Shown here: piece after piece, positions 36,152 through 48,457 of the stretch
Layout: each line of letters opens with the position of its first letter
How positions within the stretch are numbered: position 1 is the stretch's first letter
Source of the DNA: Blastomyces gilchristii SLH14081
Lineage: Eukaryota > Ascomycota > Eurotiomycetes > Onygenales > Ajellomycetaceae
NCBI RefSeq assembly: GCF_000003855.2
Contig: NW_003101652.1
Span: 294,307 to 358,306 of the forward strand
Direction of reading: 5' to 3'
DNA: 64,000 nt
Notes under the pieces: model-generated
Told to the model about the DNA's origin: nothing
Databases searched by the model: none
Seen by the model: the letters and a program-made list of their open reading frames with translations, nothing else
Translations under genes and position numbers: made by a program

Positions 36152-39100
36152 ATGGACGATCTCGAGTCCCTGGAGCTCTTTTCCCTCGTGTCGAAGGTAA
36201 CCACGGAGCTCCAAAACCATCTCGGGGTCAACGACAAAACCCTCGCTGAGTTCGTGATCGACCAACATTTAAAATGCAGCTCGTTTGCGGAATTCAAGCG
36301 TGCACTCGATGAAATCGGAGCCGATTTCCCTCAGAGCTTGATCGAGAGTATAGATCGTCTAGTCCTGACGCTGCACCCAAAATTCAAGGGTAAACAAAAA
36401 GAATCCTCCAGGGACAATGAACAAAATGGCAAAGACGAGGGGTTGGATGAACTTGAGAGGAAAGCGCGTGTTTTTAAAGGTCTAGCGGTCCCTGATAAGG
36501 TGCCACAGTGGGAAGACGATGATACGACACCTGGGGGACCAGCATCGACGGACGTTGCGACTGCGGGCGCGATGGATGATACTTTTGCGATGTTGGAAGG
36601 TTTGGCTGGAAAGGCAAGAGACCGCAAAAGTACGACGAATACCAGGAAGCGAAGCAGGAGCCCAGGTGGTGATGAGTACGATGGGGGCAAATCGCGGAGG
36701 GACAGGTACCGATCGAGGTCCAGATCACGGAGCGCAGAACGGTCACGGCGAAAACGAGATGATCTGGATGAATTTGGCAGAGCTGTTACGAGAACTAGGG
36801 GCAGAGATGATAGGTACGCCAATGGCTTTGGTGAAAGCAGGAGGCGGCGGGATCGCGATGACGAGGAATATTTCAAACGACCCCCAACACCTGAACTAGA
36901 CGACCAACCTATTCTCTTCAAAATCTACGACGGGAGGGTCACAGGGATAAAAGACTTTGGCGCATTTGTGAACCTCCTAGGTGTGAAGGGGAAAGTTGAT
37001 GGACTCGTTCACGTATCCGCGATGCAAGATGGCGCACGAGTTAACCACCCATCTGACCTTGTGTCGAAGGGCCAACCCGTAAAGGTGAAGGTCAATACTA
37101 TACAGGGGGCTCGAATCGGCTTATCTATGAAGGAGGTTGATCAAGTTACTGGTCGTGATCTCGCCCCGCAAAACGGCTTGCTTCCGGTGCCAATATGGAA
37201 CGACTTAACGGAACTGGCTCTGATGACCGCTACGGGAATCTCAGCACCCCTGTTCCCATCATTGAAGATGACGAGGGCAGGCCTGTGAGAAATCGAAAAC
37301 TCTTGAATTCTCCGGAAAGATGGGAAATAAAGCAACTCATTGCATCGGGCGCCGTTTCCGCGGCAGATTATCCAGATATTGACGAGGAATACCACGCTAC
37401 CCTTACGGGAGAAGGCGATTTTGAGGAAGAGGAGGATGTGGATATTGAAGTTAGAGATGAGGAACCTCCGTTCTTGGCTGGCCAGACGAAGCAATCCCTT
37501 GAACTCTCTCCTATTCGTGTTGTTAAGGCTCCGGATGGCTCACTCAATCGTGCTGCTATGGCTGGGACCAATTTGGCCAAGGAAAGAAGAGAGCTACGAC
37601 AACAAGAAGCTCAAGACAAGGCTGCCGAGCAAGCTGCGGGAGTGGATCTCAATGCCCAGTGGCATGACCCTATGGTTGCACCAGACGAGAGGAAGTTCGC
37701 TGCGGATCTGCGGAATGCCCAAGTCACGAAGACAACGGATACAATGCCGGAGTGGAAACGGGTGACGCAGAGCAAAGACCAATCTTTCGGGAGGAGGACA
37801 AACATGACGATGAAACAGCAGCGCGAAAGTCTTCCTGTTTTCAAATTCCGCAAACAGTTACTGGAAGCCGTGAAGGAAAACCAACTTCTAATTGTTGTTG
37901 GCGATACCGGCTCTGGTAAAACTACGCAGCTAACCCAGTATCTCGCTGAGGGTGGATTTGCAAACAACGGCATTATTGGTTGCACTCAGCCCCGACGTGT
38001 AGCCGCGGTCTCCGTCGCGAAGCGTGTTTCAGAAGAAGTTGGTTGTCGTTTGGGCGCAGAAGTTGGATACACCATCCGATTTGAAGACTGCACCAGCCCC
38101 GAGACGAAGATCAAATACATGACAGATGGTATCCTCCAGAGAGAAATTCTTCTTGATCCTGACTTGAAGAAATACTCGGTTATCATGTTGGATGAGGCTC
38201 ACGAGCGAACTATCAGTACTGATGTTCTATTCGGCCTCCTCAAAAAGACCATTATACGACGGCCTGACTTGAAGATTATCGTTACCTCAGCTACTCTAGA
38301 CGCTGATAAGTTCTCTGAATATTTTAACATGTGTCCCATCTTCTCGATCCCGGGACGAACATACCCTGTGGAAATCATGTACTCGAGGGAGCCAGAATCG
38401 GACTATTTAGATGCAGCTTTAGTCACAGTGATGCAGATACACTTGACAGAACCCGCCGGAGATATCCTATTATTCTTGACTGGTCAAGAGGAGATCGATA
38501 CGGCCTGCGAAATTTTATACGAACGAATGAAAGCGCTTGGGCCTAGCGTTCCTGAACTGATTATTTTACCCGTCTATTCTGCTCTTCCTAGTGAGATGCA
38601 GAGCAGGATTTTCGAGCCTGCACCCCCTGGAAGCCGGAAGGTTGTCATCGCCACAAACATTGCGGAAACATCAATTACAATAGACCAAATATACTATGTT
38701 GTTGACCCGGGCTTTGTAAAGCAAAATGCTTATGACCCAAAACTTGGAATGGATTCCCTCGTTGTAACACCCATTTCCCAAGCACAGGCGAAGCAGCGAT
38801 CCGGACGAGCAGGAAGAACGGGACCTGGTAAATGTTTCCGTCTCTACACTGAAGCAGCGTATCAATCGGAAATGCTTCCAACCACTGTCCCCGAAATTCA
38901 ACGTCAGAATCTCTCACATACGATTCTCATGCTAAAAGCCATGGGCATCAACGACCTTCTTCACTTCGATTTCATGGACCCTCCCCCAACGAATACTATG
39001 CTTACGGCACTTGAGGAACTTTACGCCCTCTCCGCTCTTGACGATGAAGGCCTTCTAACTCGGTTAGGAAGAAAAATGGCTGACTTCCCCATGGAGCCGG

Positions 39101-39939
39101 CATTAGCCAAAGTGCTAATCGCCTCCGTCGAGATGGGCTGCTCAGACGAAATGCTCAGTATCGTCGCCATGCTTTCAGTACACAGCATTTTCTATCGGCC
39201 CAAGGAAAAGCAACAACAAGCGGATCAGAAAAAGGCCAAATTCCACGACCCCCATGGCGACCACCTCACCCTTTTAAACGTCTACAACGGATGGAAGAAT
39301 TCACGTTTCAGCAGCCCTTGGTGTTTTGAGAACTTCATACAGGCGCGGCAGATGCGGCGCGTGCAAGATGTGCGCGAGCAACTGGTCACCATCATGGAGC
39401 GCTATAAACACAAAATAGTCTCCTGCGGGCGAAACACGACAAAGGTCCGGCAGGCGCTCTGCTCAGGATTCTTCCGGAACGCGGCTCGTAAGGACCCACA
39501 GGAGGGTTATAAGACTTTGATCGAGGGCACACCTGTCTACATGCATCCCAGTTCCGCGCTATTTGGTAAGGCCGCTGAGCATGTCATATTCCACACTTTG
39601 GTTCTTACGACGAAGGAATATATGCATTGTACTACAAGTATAGAACCAAAGGTATGTACCTCCTTCCCTTTACTTTCCCCTAGACTACTTTCCCGGTTAT
39701 CCCTATTCAAAAGCAGAGCAAAATTAAATATCCGTTCTAACTCTCTTTTTACCAAAAAACAGTGGCTCGTTGAAGCAGCGCCCACATTCTTTAAAGTTGC
39801 GCCAACCGACCGTCTCTCGAAGCGGAAAAGGGCAGAACGAATCCAGCCTCTCCACAACCGTTTCGCAGGCGACGATGACTGGCGGTTATCCGCGCAAAGA
39901 CGCCAAGGAAGAGGTGGTGGCGGTGGAACTTGGGGTTAA
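36152..39939 (+). CDS. PRP22: DEAH-box pre-mRNA splicing helicase PRP22, with apparent frameshift
   Basis: Releases spliced mRNA from the post-catalytic spliceosome. Exons 36152-39651 and 39763-39939 would encode ~1225 residues. Landmarks: an N-terminal domain ([20 protein letters not shown]), RS-rich region (~165-235), S1 RNA-binding domain (~255-332: [30 protein letters not shown]), Walker [12 protein letters not shown] (~583), [11 protein letters not shown] (~680), [56 protein letters not shown] and the OB/HA2 region ending [14 protein letters not shown]. The frame breaks at 37170-37173: upstream [15 protein letters not shown] is in frame 2, downstream [15 protein letters not shown] in frame 1. 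Adding one A to the AAAA run would give the conserved Lys-Arg after LAPQ and restore one frame, and the total length (3677 nt) is then a multiple of 3. Splicing of 39652-39762 (GTATGT, CTAAC, CAG) rebuilds [15 protein letters not shown]. Confidence 0.93.
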
Positions 39940-41013
39940 TAAAGAACCGTGTCTTGTTTACATTCCTTCTCATGTCCGTCTCATATGGGTTATATTATTT
40001 GGCAACGCCTGACGTATGTAATTACTATATACACCTACTTTTCTTTTTTCCCACTCCTTTTTTTGGCGTTGTAACTGGGAAAACAGCTAGCTGAACGCTG
40101 GCGCTGTTGGTTTTGTTCTTTATCTTAGTTTGATTTGTACACTTGATGAATTTGCTTTCAAGGGGTGGTAAACAGGTACTTTAGTTACCCTAATTAGACG
40201 GGGGTATTTAATAGAAAAGTGGACCATTCTTCTACTTCCTCGTCATCCTATTTGCTCTTTCCTTTAATCTTTTCGTTATAGACGGCGTCATGTGAGAACA
40301 CAAAAAGAAAGGTAATGTAACGGAACGTAGATATGTCGGCAAAGTCCAATATCAATGAGGAATGAAAGTATATTATTTATCAACGTACCTGACCTACCCA
40401 TTCCACGGCCTAACCATAATGTGGATATATATGTAGATATATAAAATGTAGAGAAGGAGAGAGCGAGGGCATGGAAAAACATGAAGCCTAAAGGAAAAAA
40501 GGAGCAAAAATAGAAAAATAGGTACCAGCAAAATAGTGGATGCCAACAGCATGGGAAGAACGAAATAAAAGAGACAATCAGGAAAAACGAAGAAACCGAG
40601 GCCGTACATGAGAAGAAATGGAGAATTGCCAAACACGCAAGCAAAGAAATCACTAACGTACGTGGGTAAACTATAAACAAGTCCCATCCATCCCAAAGTC
40701 CAAGTCCAAGTCCAAAAAAAAAAAAAAAAGAAAGAAAGAAAAGAAAAGAAAGAAAGAAAGGGAGAGGGAAAGTAAAGGAAAGGAAAAGCACCACAAAACC
40801 ACAAAACAATAAAGAACGCGAATATGAGGTAGGCCAGGTAGGATGATAAATTATACTACGCAAATTGTTGGTTATGCCTCAGTGTGAAAAGATAAGATTG
40901 GAATCCGCTCAATGTCAGCCCTAGTCCTGCGGTGCAGGCTCGATGATAGTTAATCTTAAAGGAGGGTAGGTGAGGGCTTCTTGATTCTCAATCAGTCGTT
41001 AGCGAGGAAAGTT
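39940..41013. other. Convergent intergenic region (PRP22 / 4E-T-like 3' ends)
   Basis: About 1.07 kb. A purine tract at 40714-40770 (A16 followed by GAAA units) is the main feature. Minus-strand frames at 40288-40863 are Phe/Leu-rich low complexity derived from it and are not accepted as genes. Confidence 0.6.
40714..40770 (+). repeat. A16 plus GAAA purine microsatellite
   Basis: Sixteen A followed by GAAA/AAGA units, a pure purine tract of about 55 nt, preceded by two tandem GTCCAA repeats. Confidence 0.85.
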
Positions 41014-43552
41014 TTAGCGGTATGGACCCATCATTCCTGCGCCATTCCTAGCAGCCATGCCTCCGTCTCCGCTGGGAGGGCCAAACATGTCAAATGACTG
41101 CCTAGATGATGGTTGGGGTGGGCCTTGAGGAGGCATGCCACCATACTGGCCAGAATTTCCATGAGACATACCCATCATCCCATCTGGTGTGTGAGGCATT
41201 GGTGGGAATGCAGACGGTGGTGGGGCATTCATATTCACATAACCTGGGGGAGGCATCATGCCAGGGGGAGGTACAAATGGTGGCGGACCACCCCCCATCG
41301 CATTTCGTTGATAAGCTTGCCGGTCATTCGGAGGTGGGCCTGCGGCATGCATGGGCATAGGAGGTGCGGCTGGGAAGTTTGGATTCATATTTCGGTTTGG
41401 CTGCTGAGTAAGTCCAGGTGGCAACATGAATTGGTTTGGGCCAGGGGGCTGCGGCTGTTGGTTAGGCCATCCAGGCGGCTGGATCTGCTCAAATCCAGGT
41501 GGGCGTTGCAGCGCCAGTGGGGGTTGTCCGGGGCCAGGTGGACGAACTCCAGATGGCTGGTTAGGGGTCTGGTTACCCTGCGATGGCGGGAAACCCATAT
41601 CATCAAAATAGCCCATAGGGGGGCCGTTAGTGGTTCTACGGCGAAGCTGGTCTCGTGGGTCTTGAGGCTCCGCTCTCCTGATATTAGCAATTGCTGGATC
41701 ATCAAGGAAAACGGGAGATTTCTGTTTCTCCAACGCTTGAGCTCTTATATGCATATCTCGCACATTCATTGCTCCACCAGTTTGAAACGAAGCAGGGGGG
41801 GCTCGAGGGTTGGCCTGGTGATTTGGAGAGGAAATTTTGGACTGCTGCATAAGTCGAAGTAGGAACTCAGTGTCATGATTCGGCCCAGGTGGTTCTTTTG
41901 GTTTCTGGACGAAGAGAGCCTCCAGTCCCGGAGGAGGGTCCCGTGGAGAGTTCAATGGAGCATACTCTTGTCGAATAGAAGATTCTCGTATAGGGGACGA
42001 CATAGTTGTTGACGATTTAACATAATCTACTTGTGGTGGTGGGGCCTGCGATGGCTGTTGTTGCATTGACCCGTCCACCTGAAGGCTAGCCTTCCTAGAT
42101 TTGTTTCCTCCAAGCATTTGTAATATTCGCTGGAATCCCTCTTGATCTGCGTCGGTTGAAGCTGGCCGGACCTGCTCAGTACGGATTATAGTTTGAGGCT
42201 CCGGTTCCCGATTCACAGGATCGGAGGGCGAGTTGAAAATTCCGGCAAATCTCGATGCTTTAGTCGCCTTGGTTGGAAGTGACTCGATATTGGCATTTCC
42301 ATCGGGAATAATCTCGGGAGTATGGTCGCGGACTTGTTTACTCTCACTCCACAGGCCAAAGAACTTGTCCAAGCCGGGATCCACTAGGGACGGATCCAAG
42401 GTTCCAAATATTTCACCATCAAGCCGTTTAGATGGCTCCTTTGGTTTGGATTCTGTGTTCACTGGTTCTGGAAAAAGTTCCTTCTTCTCCTCTTGGGACG
42501 CCGCTTGAGCAGAGCCTGCTTTCATGCGCTCCTTCCAGCGCTGGAAATCTGCTTGAGTATGCGTCTCTTTGGACCCTTCTCGATCCGTCGAATCCAACCA
42601 TTCTGGTTCCTGCTCATGCTTCGTGGGTCGATTCCAGTCCCTATCCCCGCCATGGCCACCACGGCGCCATTCACGATGTCTGACCGGCGTCTTCTCCTCC
42701 TCGCCATCCACGGCATCCGGTGTCTCGCCATCCCGGAACCAATTATCATGCTTGACTCTACCCTGGCCGTCTCTTCGGGGTGGATATCGGCCATGTTCCT
42801 TGTCTCGAGGAGTCCGTTCATTGCTACCTTCCTGGTGGTCACGATGATCGCGCATCTCCCACCGGTCTGAATCTCCATTCCGCCTGGGTCTTCTATCAGA
42901 TTCTTCTGGACCAAATGTCCGGCGGGTTCTCCCCCCAGACCAGTCTTCCCTATCGTCTCGGACAGCGCGGCGGCCATTGGCTAAGATTGGTTTCGTATCC
43001 CTCCGGTCGTTATCTCGATCTCCAACGTCTCTATCCTTGAAGAATTTGTCACGAAAATTGTACCGATCTTGTTTCTGGTCGTCAGTCTCATTAAGTTTTG
43101 CAGAGGATCGATCAGTAGCATCGATCGATTTTCCGAATCCACGGGATGCAGATGCAAATGAAGTCCTGGGCGGTCCCAAAACAATATCTTCTAAAACGGA
43201 GGGAAAGTTTAAGTCAACAATGATAATTGATATGGCTGTAATTTAAAAAGCTACCCAATGCTTACCTGAAGTCGAGCCACGCGAGATATGGCGGCTCTCG
43301 AAAACACTTGACCTCCTGTTCGCAAGATCTTGTTGAGGGCCTGGCTCTCGGCTATTAAGATTTTTCTTTTGTAGGGGCGGGTCTGGAGGTGGTCTACAAC
43401 AAAACACCGTTAACAACCGGTTGCCAACTAAATAAACAAAGCGCACAGACTTACCCCATCCATTCTTCTATAGGAGGTAAGTTATCTGGTTTGACAACTA
43501 GGGGAGAATCGCGTAGCTGTAACAGCTCCGAAGGCTTGTACCGTCGGGCCAT
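41014..43552 (-). CDS. Proline-rich protein with N-terminal eIF4E-binding motif (4E-T-like)
   Basis: Exons 43552-43455, 43393-43266 and 43190-41014 give 800 residues. The N-terminus MARRYKPSELLQLRDSPLV contains YKPSELL, an exact YxxxxL-hydrophobic eIF4E-binding motif, in the context RRYxxxELLxLR that resembles metazoan 4E-T. The next exon supplies IEEWMGPPPDPPLQKKN. Residues ~75-245 are Arg/Asp-rich and disordered. LDPSLVDPGLDKFFGLW and DTEFLLRLMQQSK are short helical-looking blocks in an otherwise disordered chain. The last ~380 residues are Pro/Gly/Met/Gln-rich with six PPG-hydrophobic motifs (PPGL, PPGF, PPGW, PPGL, PPGM, PPGY), the type bound by GYF domains. The splice of GG to A rebuilds EWMGPPPDP. 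The eIF4E link is inferred from the motif; a role in translational repression or mRNA decay with PAT1 is a hypothesis. No enzymatic domain is seen. Confidence 0.82.
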
Positions 43553-44400
43553 GGGAGAAAGTGTCGAGGGCTCGGGAGGGAGAGGCTCTCATGACCCCGA
43601 GGAGGGGGATATGAGGGGATGAAGGTGGCTGAAGCCAAACAGAAACGTAGAATGGGGAAATTATATTGTTTCCAATGTGAGGTAATAGGTATAAAAAGTA
43701 GTCCGGTGTTGTTTGTAGCGAAGTATTTCAAGGATCTGGCCTGGAGCTGAGAGGTGAGGTCGGAGTACGGAGTACAATTGGTGTGTTTAGGATGTCCAGG
43801 AAGTCCAATGCTGGTCGAGTCGGGGGTGAAGGTGCGTCAATAGGATGTTGATTTGGGTAATAAAAGCTGTGGGTATCTGAGAAATGAGGTCTCCGAACTG
43901 CTGTGTTTGTTTAAAAAGTGTGTAGAGGGGTGATTTGTGCGTTGGTTGTGGCCAGAACTGCGTGGAGGCAAGTTGAAGGTTGATGTTGAGATTTTTTTTG
44001 GTTTGGCCCAAAGAGGCAAGTCTATCACCAATCCAGCCAGACAGCTTTTTCTTCGGGCAAAATTTGAGCGAGAGGGATGAGGCTCAGCGCAACATTGAAG
44101 ATCTATATAATCTCGAGTACAGAAATATCACGGTATTTATAGGAGTGCAAGTATGAAGTATGGGAAATGAATATGTGATGATGTGTGTGCTAAATGATTA
44201 TCTATAACACGCGGAAATTTATGAGCAAGGTGCTTGCTTCCCTCACCTATCTGCAAGAATTTCTGAAATCTGCACCAATATACACGTAAATAAACAAAGA
44301 TTGTCCCCATTAGGATGGCTTCTTCGTCCTACTAAAAAGCTGCAAATTCAGTCATCCGCCAGTGAACCACACTATTCTACCGGATTCCGTAGACATCTCC
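43553..44400. other. Intergenic region between tandem minus-strand genes
   Basis: About 850 bp holding the 4E-T-like promoter and the URB1 3' UTR. A TACGGAGTA element lies at 43766-43774. No gene recognised. Confidence 0.55.
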
Positions 44401-47400
44401 TCACCCTAAAATATGAGCTACCACATGTGGCAAAGACGATCCACTCCACTTATCAATCCATTCATGATCAGACTTGTTGTGCAGCTCACTGGCAATTGCC
44501 CGGAGGATATCACTCTGGCTATCGTGTACTGATACTTGGCCTTGGATCCAGCTGAGCGCCCCATTTCGCGTTAAAAGAGTAGTACTCCCACCCACTTCGC
44601 ATGCCCTGAACATGAGATGCAACACAGACTTTCGCAATGAGTCCGGCAAGCTCGGGGAGTTATATAGCGAAAGCACCCGTTCGAAGACATTAGCACGTCG
44701 GTAGATGTCCATGTCCTGAAATTTAGCGGGTCAGCATTACGTTCGAAGAAGCTGTTCAAATACGAACAGATGACTATCATACCTTCTTCGTTCGCAGGCC
44801 ATTAATGAGCAAACCAAGCAGCCATCCCACTTCCTCATGATAGCTGTCATCGTACTCGGACTCGTGCAACAAAATTTTATCTATCCAGTAGGATGGAATC
44901 TTGCCAACCTCCCATCGCGGGCTCTTGTTCAAGAATTTGTTCACCTTGCCGTATATCTTGTGAAGGGGATCAGTGAGTACCATCACTATCCGCGCGGCAA
45001 GCTCTCCAGCAATGTACGGGAGTGGTGTCTCTAGCCCAACCTCCTTAGCAGTTTCTAAAACTTCACCAGCAACAATAAAAATGGGTTGGCTCTCCTCGTA
45101 TGTTGATTCCTAAAAGACCTGTTAAAATCTGGAAAAGTGGTATCTTGTACATGATGAGATTAATACTTACTCGGATCTTAATCATAAAGCGAGATATCGC
45201 TGCACTGGCCTGTCTCCGGATTTCTCCATACTCTGAACACAGACAAAGCATCAATTCGCCAATATGGCCTTTCTCCAGCGCAAGCTCGATTTCCTCTCTT
45301 TCCCATCGATGCAGGACTGGATGCGATTCACTTTCGACAGGCAGTGCCCCAAACATCTCCATCAGATTGACACGGGGCCCCTGATCCTGGGTTTCGGATT
45401 TGGAAGAAGCATCCGCAGCAACTAGAGTATGGCCACTCCCATTCTGGTCGACTGCTTCCTTGGCATTTTTAAATGCGACTTTCAAAGCTGACCGCGCCTT
45501 CTTGTTTTCTATGGTACTAATAACCGAATCACGCACAGTTTTTAAAGCCCTCTTGGCCTCTCCGGCCATTGCTAACAACCCAAGGAATCGAGATATCCAA
45601 TTCGAGATTATCACTTGCTTGTCACTCTGCCCGCTTTTGACAACGAATGGCCACTGTTCGTTGACAACACAAACAAGAAGACTCAAGTTCTCTTGGCTGC
45701 GACCAACCAAGGACTCAGCGAAATCTAAATAGAGGACGGGCTTCTTGACCAATCTAGTGATGCAGTTGTCTAGAAATTCTAGTTGAGTTGCAAGAGCAGT
45801 GCTGTCAGATGCGTCAATGCTTAACACCAATGCGTTAAAAGAAGCAGGGCTTAAAATAACCGAGTTCTGGATTAATACGCCTTGAATTAGACTTTTGATG
45901 TCGTCGATGGGAGCTTGAACAGTGGCCGTGTTGGTAAGGACTTGGAAAACAGAGACGAAGGCAGAAAATTGGAGGGATTCTAAATATATTCCAAATTAGT
46001 TTACTAGTCGAAGAAAATTAACCTCGTGAAAAATACAATCCATCTCACCTGGTTTCTGCCACCAACGCATCATAGGAGACTCCCGGGCAATAACCAATAA
46101 GTTCTGTAACTGGCTGAAGAGCAATTCTTTATCCTCAGGCTGAGATTCCCCGCTGTTAAGTTGTTTCAAAACCTCAACCAATGTCAACGAAATATCGAAT
46201 TTTTCCTCCAGAGCAACGGTCGGAATAACCTGGTAAAACATGGCGAGGAGTTCGAGCACCGCGTCTTGCTGTTGGAGGTTGTCCCTTCCAGTGTTTCTGA
46301 AGAGTAGTATGACATCTTTCATCGAGGGAGATCTTCGGCAAAACTCCTCAACGAGCTTGCCCGCCGCTTGGGTCCAGAGTTCTTGTCCGGTTTCTCTCTC
46401 CTTACTAAAAATCCGAAGAACATTTTGTAGCTTGCGTAGAGCCAAGGTGATAGCCCGAACCGCGAATAAAGTAATTATGTCCGTATTTTGATTTAGACAT
46501 CTTGTCAAGATTTTCTTTGTTAGTGGTCGAGGAAGTATGCTTTCGATCGCAACGGTCACTGGCGGAGGGATGAGTACTGTTTTGCCCTTCCATCCGCAAT
46601 TTGTAGGCACTGGAAGTTGGATTGTAGAGAAAAGAAAAGCGGACTCTCCTAGCCAGCTCGGGGTAGGTTTAGGGTCAGACGTGAACATGGTTCGCTTCGA
46701 GAAGAAGTCAAATACCAGCTCGGGTACAGCTCTGAAGATCTTCAGTAGAAGTTCCATTTGCAAGGTATCTGAATCCGGGCGAAGAAGCTGTATTAATGCC
46801 GATAGATTTCCGTTGCGAACTGGAACTGACTCCTTATATTTATCGAAGTGGGCGGGAGAGTCGAGCCCGAGGGGAATTGCACCATCGTCGTTCGGCGGCA
46901 ACACATCAGGGTTGCTTCCAGTAGGATACCATCCCGTTTCCGGTAGTAATACTCCTTTCTCTGAGTTCGTGCAAACTTCCAACAACAGTTTATGAATCTC
47001 GTTTGACACAGATTCCTCGTTTACCACAGGCTCGTGGGATTCCTTCTCATACCCATAAAGAGTGACGAGTCGTTCAAGGTTATGACGGTTTAGGAATCGG
47101 CTTTTAACGTTCCGCGAAAGTGATGCATCACTAGCAATATGCTTATCAATAGCGCGTATAACAGCGATAACAATGTCTCGAGAATCTTTGCGGATGTCTT
47201 CCAAGAAAGCACGGATAAGTTTCCCTTGACCGATGATGTCCTCTTTAGCAGTGGCGTTTTGGAAATTCAAGTTAGCGAGCAGGTAACGCTGAGCGTTTCG
47301 ACGGAGTCCTGACTTTTGTTGACCTTCAGACTCTGCCTCTGCAGTAGATTTGCGGACACTGAGGAAGATGTCAAGTCGCTTAAATGTGATTTCTCGCCTT

Positions 47401-48087
47401 CCATAAACAAGGCGTGCAACGGCACCCCCATCAAAGCTCACAAGTTCTGTAAGAAGGCGTAAGCAGGGAGAAATCAAATGTTCCTTGGTCTTGCTCGCGG
47501 TAAATGCGCGATTGAAGAGCTTGAGCTGCTCCTTTTGTAACAAAAATTTGCACAAGACCAACCCGAAATCTCGAAACTCTAACTGGCTAGAAATCGTCTT
47601 CAGGAAAAGCGCCAGCACAGACGGAATCAATGAGAGTAAGGACTCTTGATTTTCAGTCTCTGCAAAATTCCATGTTTGAAGTAGATCATGGAAGCAACTT
47701 GCTTGGGTTTCATCGCCCGCGTTGACGAGCTGAGAATCGCAATAAGCTTTGAGAACGCGGAGCTTTTTCGCCTTTTCGTTCTCTTTTTCAGCTTCCTTGA
47801 TTGAAGTGAGGAAGTCCTTGAAATACCGAACACCTATTTGGAAAATCAGAGATTTGGTCGTCGTCATGAAATATGATAAAAATATTTGGAAAGAAAAGGA
47901 TAAAGTAGCCATTGCATGCATTCTACATACCCTGTTTCACTTCCTGTGAAGCACTCTGCTGGAAGGCAAGAAGGTTGCGCAGTTGTGTGTGAGAGGTGAT
48001 TGTCACAGCTGGCATCTGTGTACCAGTAGAGCCAGCATCAATTTTCCTCCTCTTCGTGCGCGAGGCGTCTTCATGGAAATGTGCCAT
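44401..48087 (-). CDS. URB1: Nucleolar pre-60S ribosome biogenesis protein URB1/NPA1
   Basis: Large helical-repeat scaffold of early 60S pre-ribosomes. Five predicted exons (48087-47931, 47833-46049, 45979-45171, 45109-44783, 44715-44401) give 1130 residues, shorter than yeast Urb1 (1764). The N-terminus MAHFHEDASRTKRRKIDAGS holds a basic nuclear-localisation-like cluster. Next comes the conserved NPA1 N-terminal block QGVRYFKDFLTSIKEAE, SCFHDLLQTWNFAETENQES, FRDFGLVLCKFLLQKEQLKL, ISPCLRLLTELVSFDGGAVA and ITFKRLDIFL. The C-terminal part contains RWEREEIELALEKGHIGELM, YGEIRRQASAAISRFMIKIR and YHEEVGWLLGLLINGLRTKK, typical of the URB1 C-terminal domain. All four introns (donors GTATGT, GTGAGA, GTAAGT, GTATGA; all TAG or CAG acceptors) keep frame. 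It is in tandem with ESF1, another nucleolar factor, with 370 bp between them. Confidence 0.9.
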
Positions 48088-48457
48088 GGTTGAGCGTTGC
48101 TGAAATTGTAGCTGTTCTGGTCAAGAGGAACAAATATGCTGGCGGGATTTTGCTTTTCATATTAACTAAATTTCATCGCGCGTTGTGATTGGTCGCTGGG
48201 CAAGCTTCCTTCAAGAAGTTCGTCCCGTCCTGTTAACCACCACTCTACGCTTGAAGTCAATGATAGACTAAGAATTTAAAATGTGTAGGAATCGGAAGAG
48301 GATTATTTGACTATTTTACGTTGATTCATATCTCATCCTCGGATTGCAATCCTCCGAGAAAATATCTTACAATGAGGTATCTGTAGCTTGCGGATTGCCC
48401 TTCCTTCTCCAGGAGGGGGCTTGTTAGAATATCAATTTCACTCAAACCACTATGTAT
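48088..48457. other. Intergenic region URB1 promoter / ESF1 3' end
   Basis: 370 bp between two tandem minus-strand genes. No motif or gene recognised. Confidence 0.55.

Noticed and set aside
36331..36921. 196-residue minus-strand Ser/Arg/Leu-rich frame
   Set aside because: Antisense to the RS-rich region of PRP22.
40288..40863. 191-residue minus-strand open frame
   Set aside because: Phe/Leu/Ser-rich translation of a purine repeat between two convergent gene ends.
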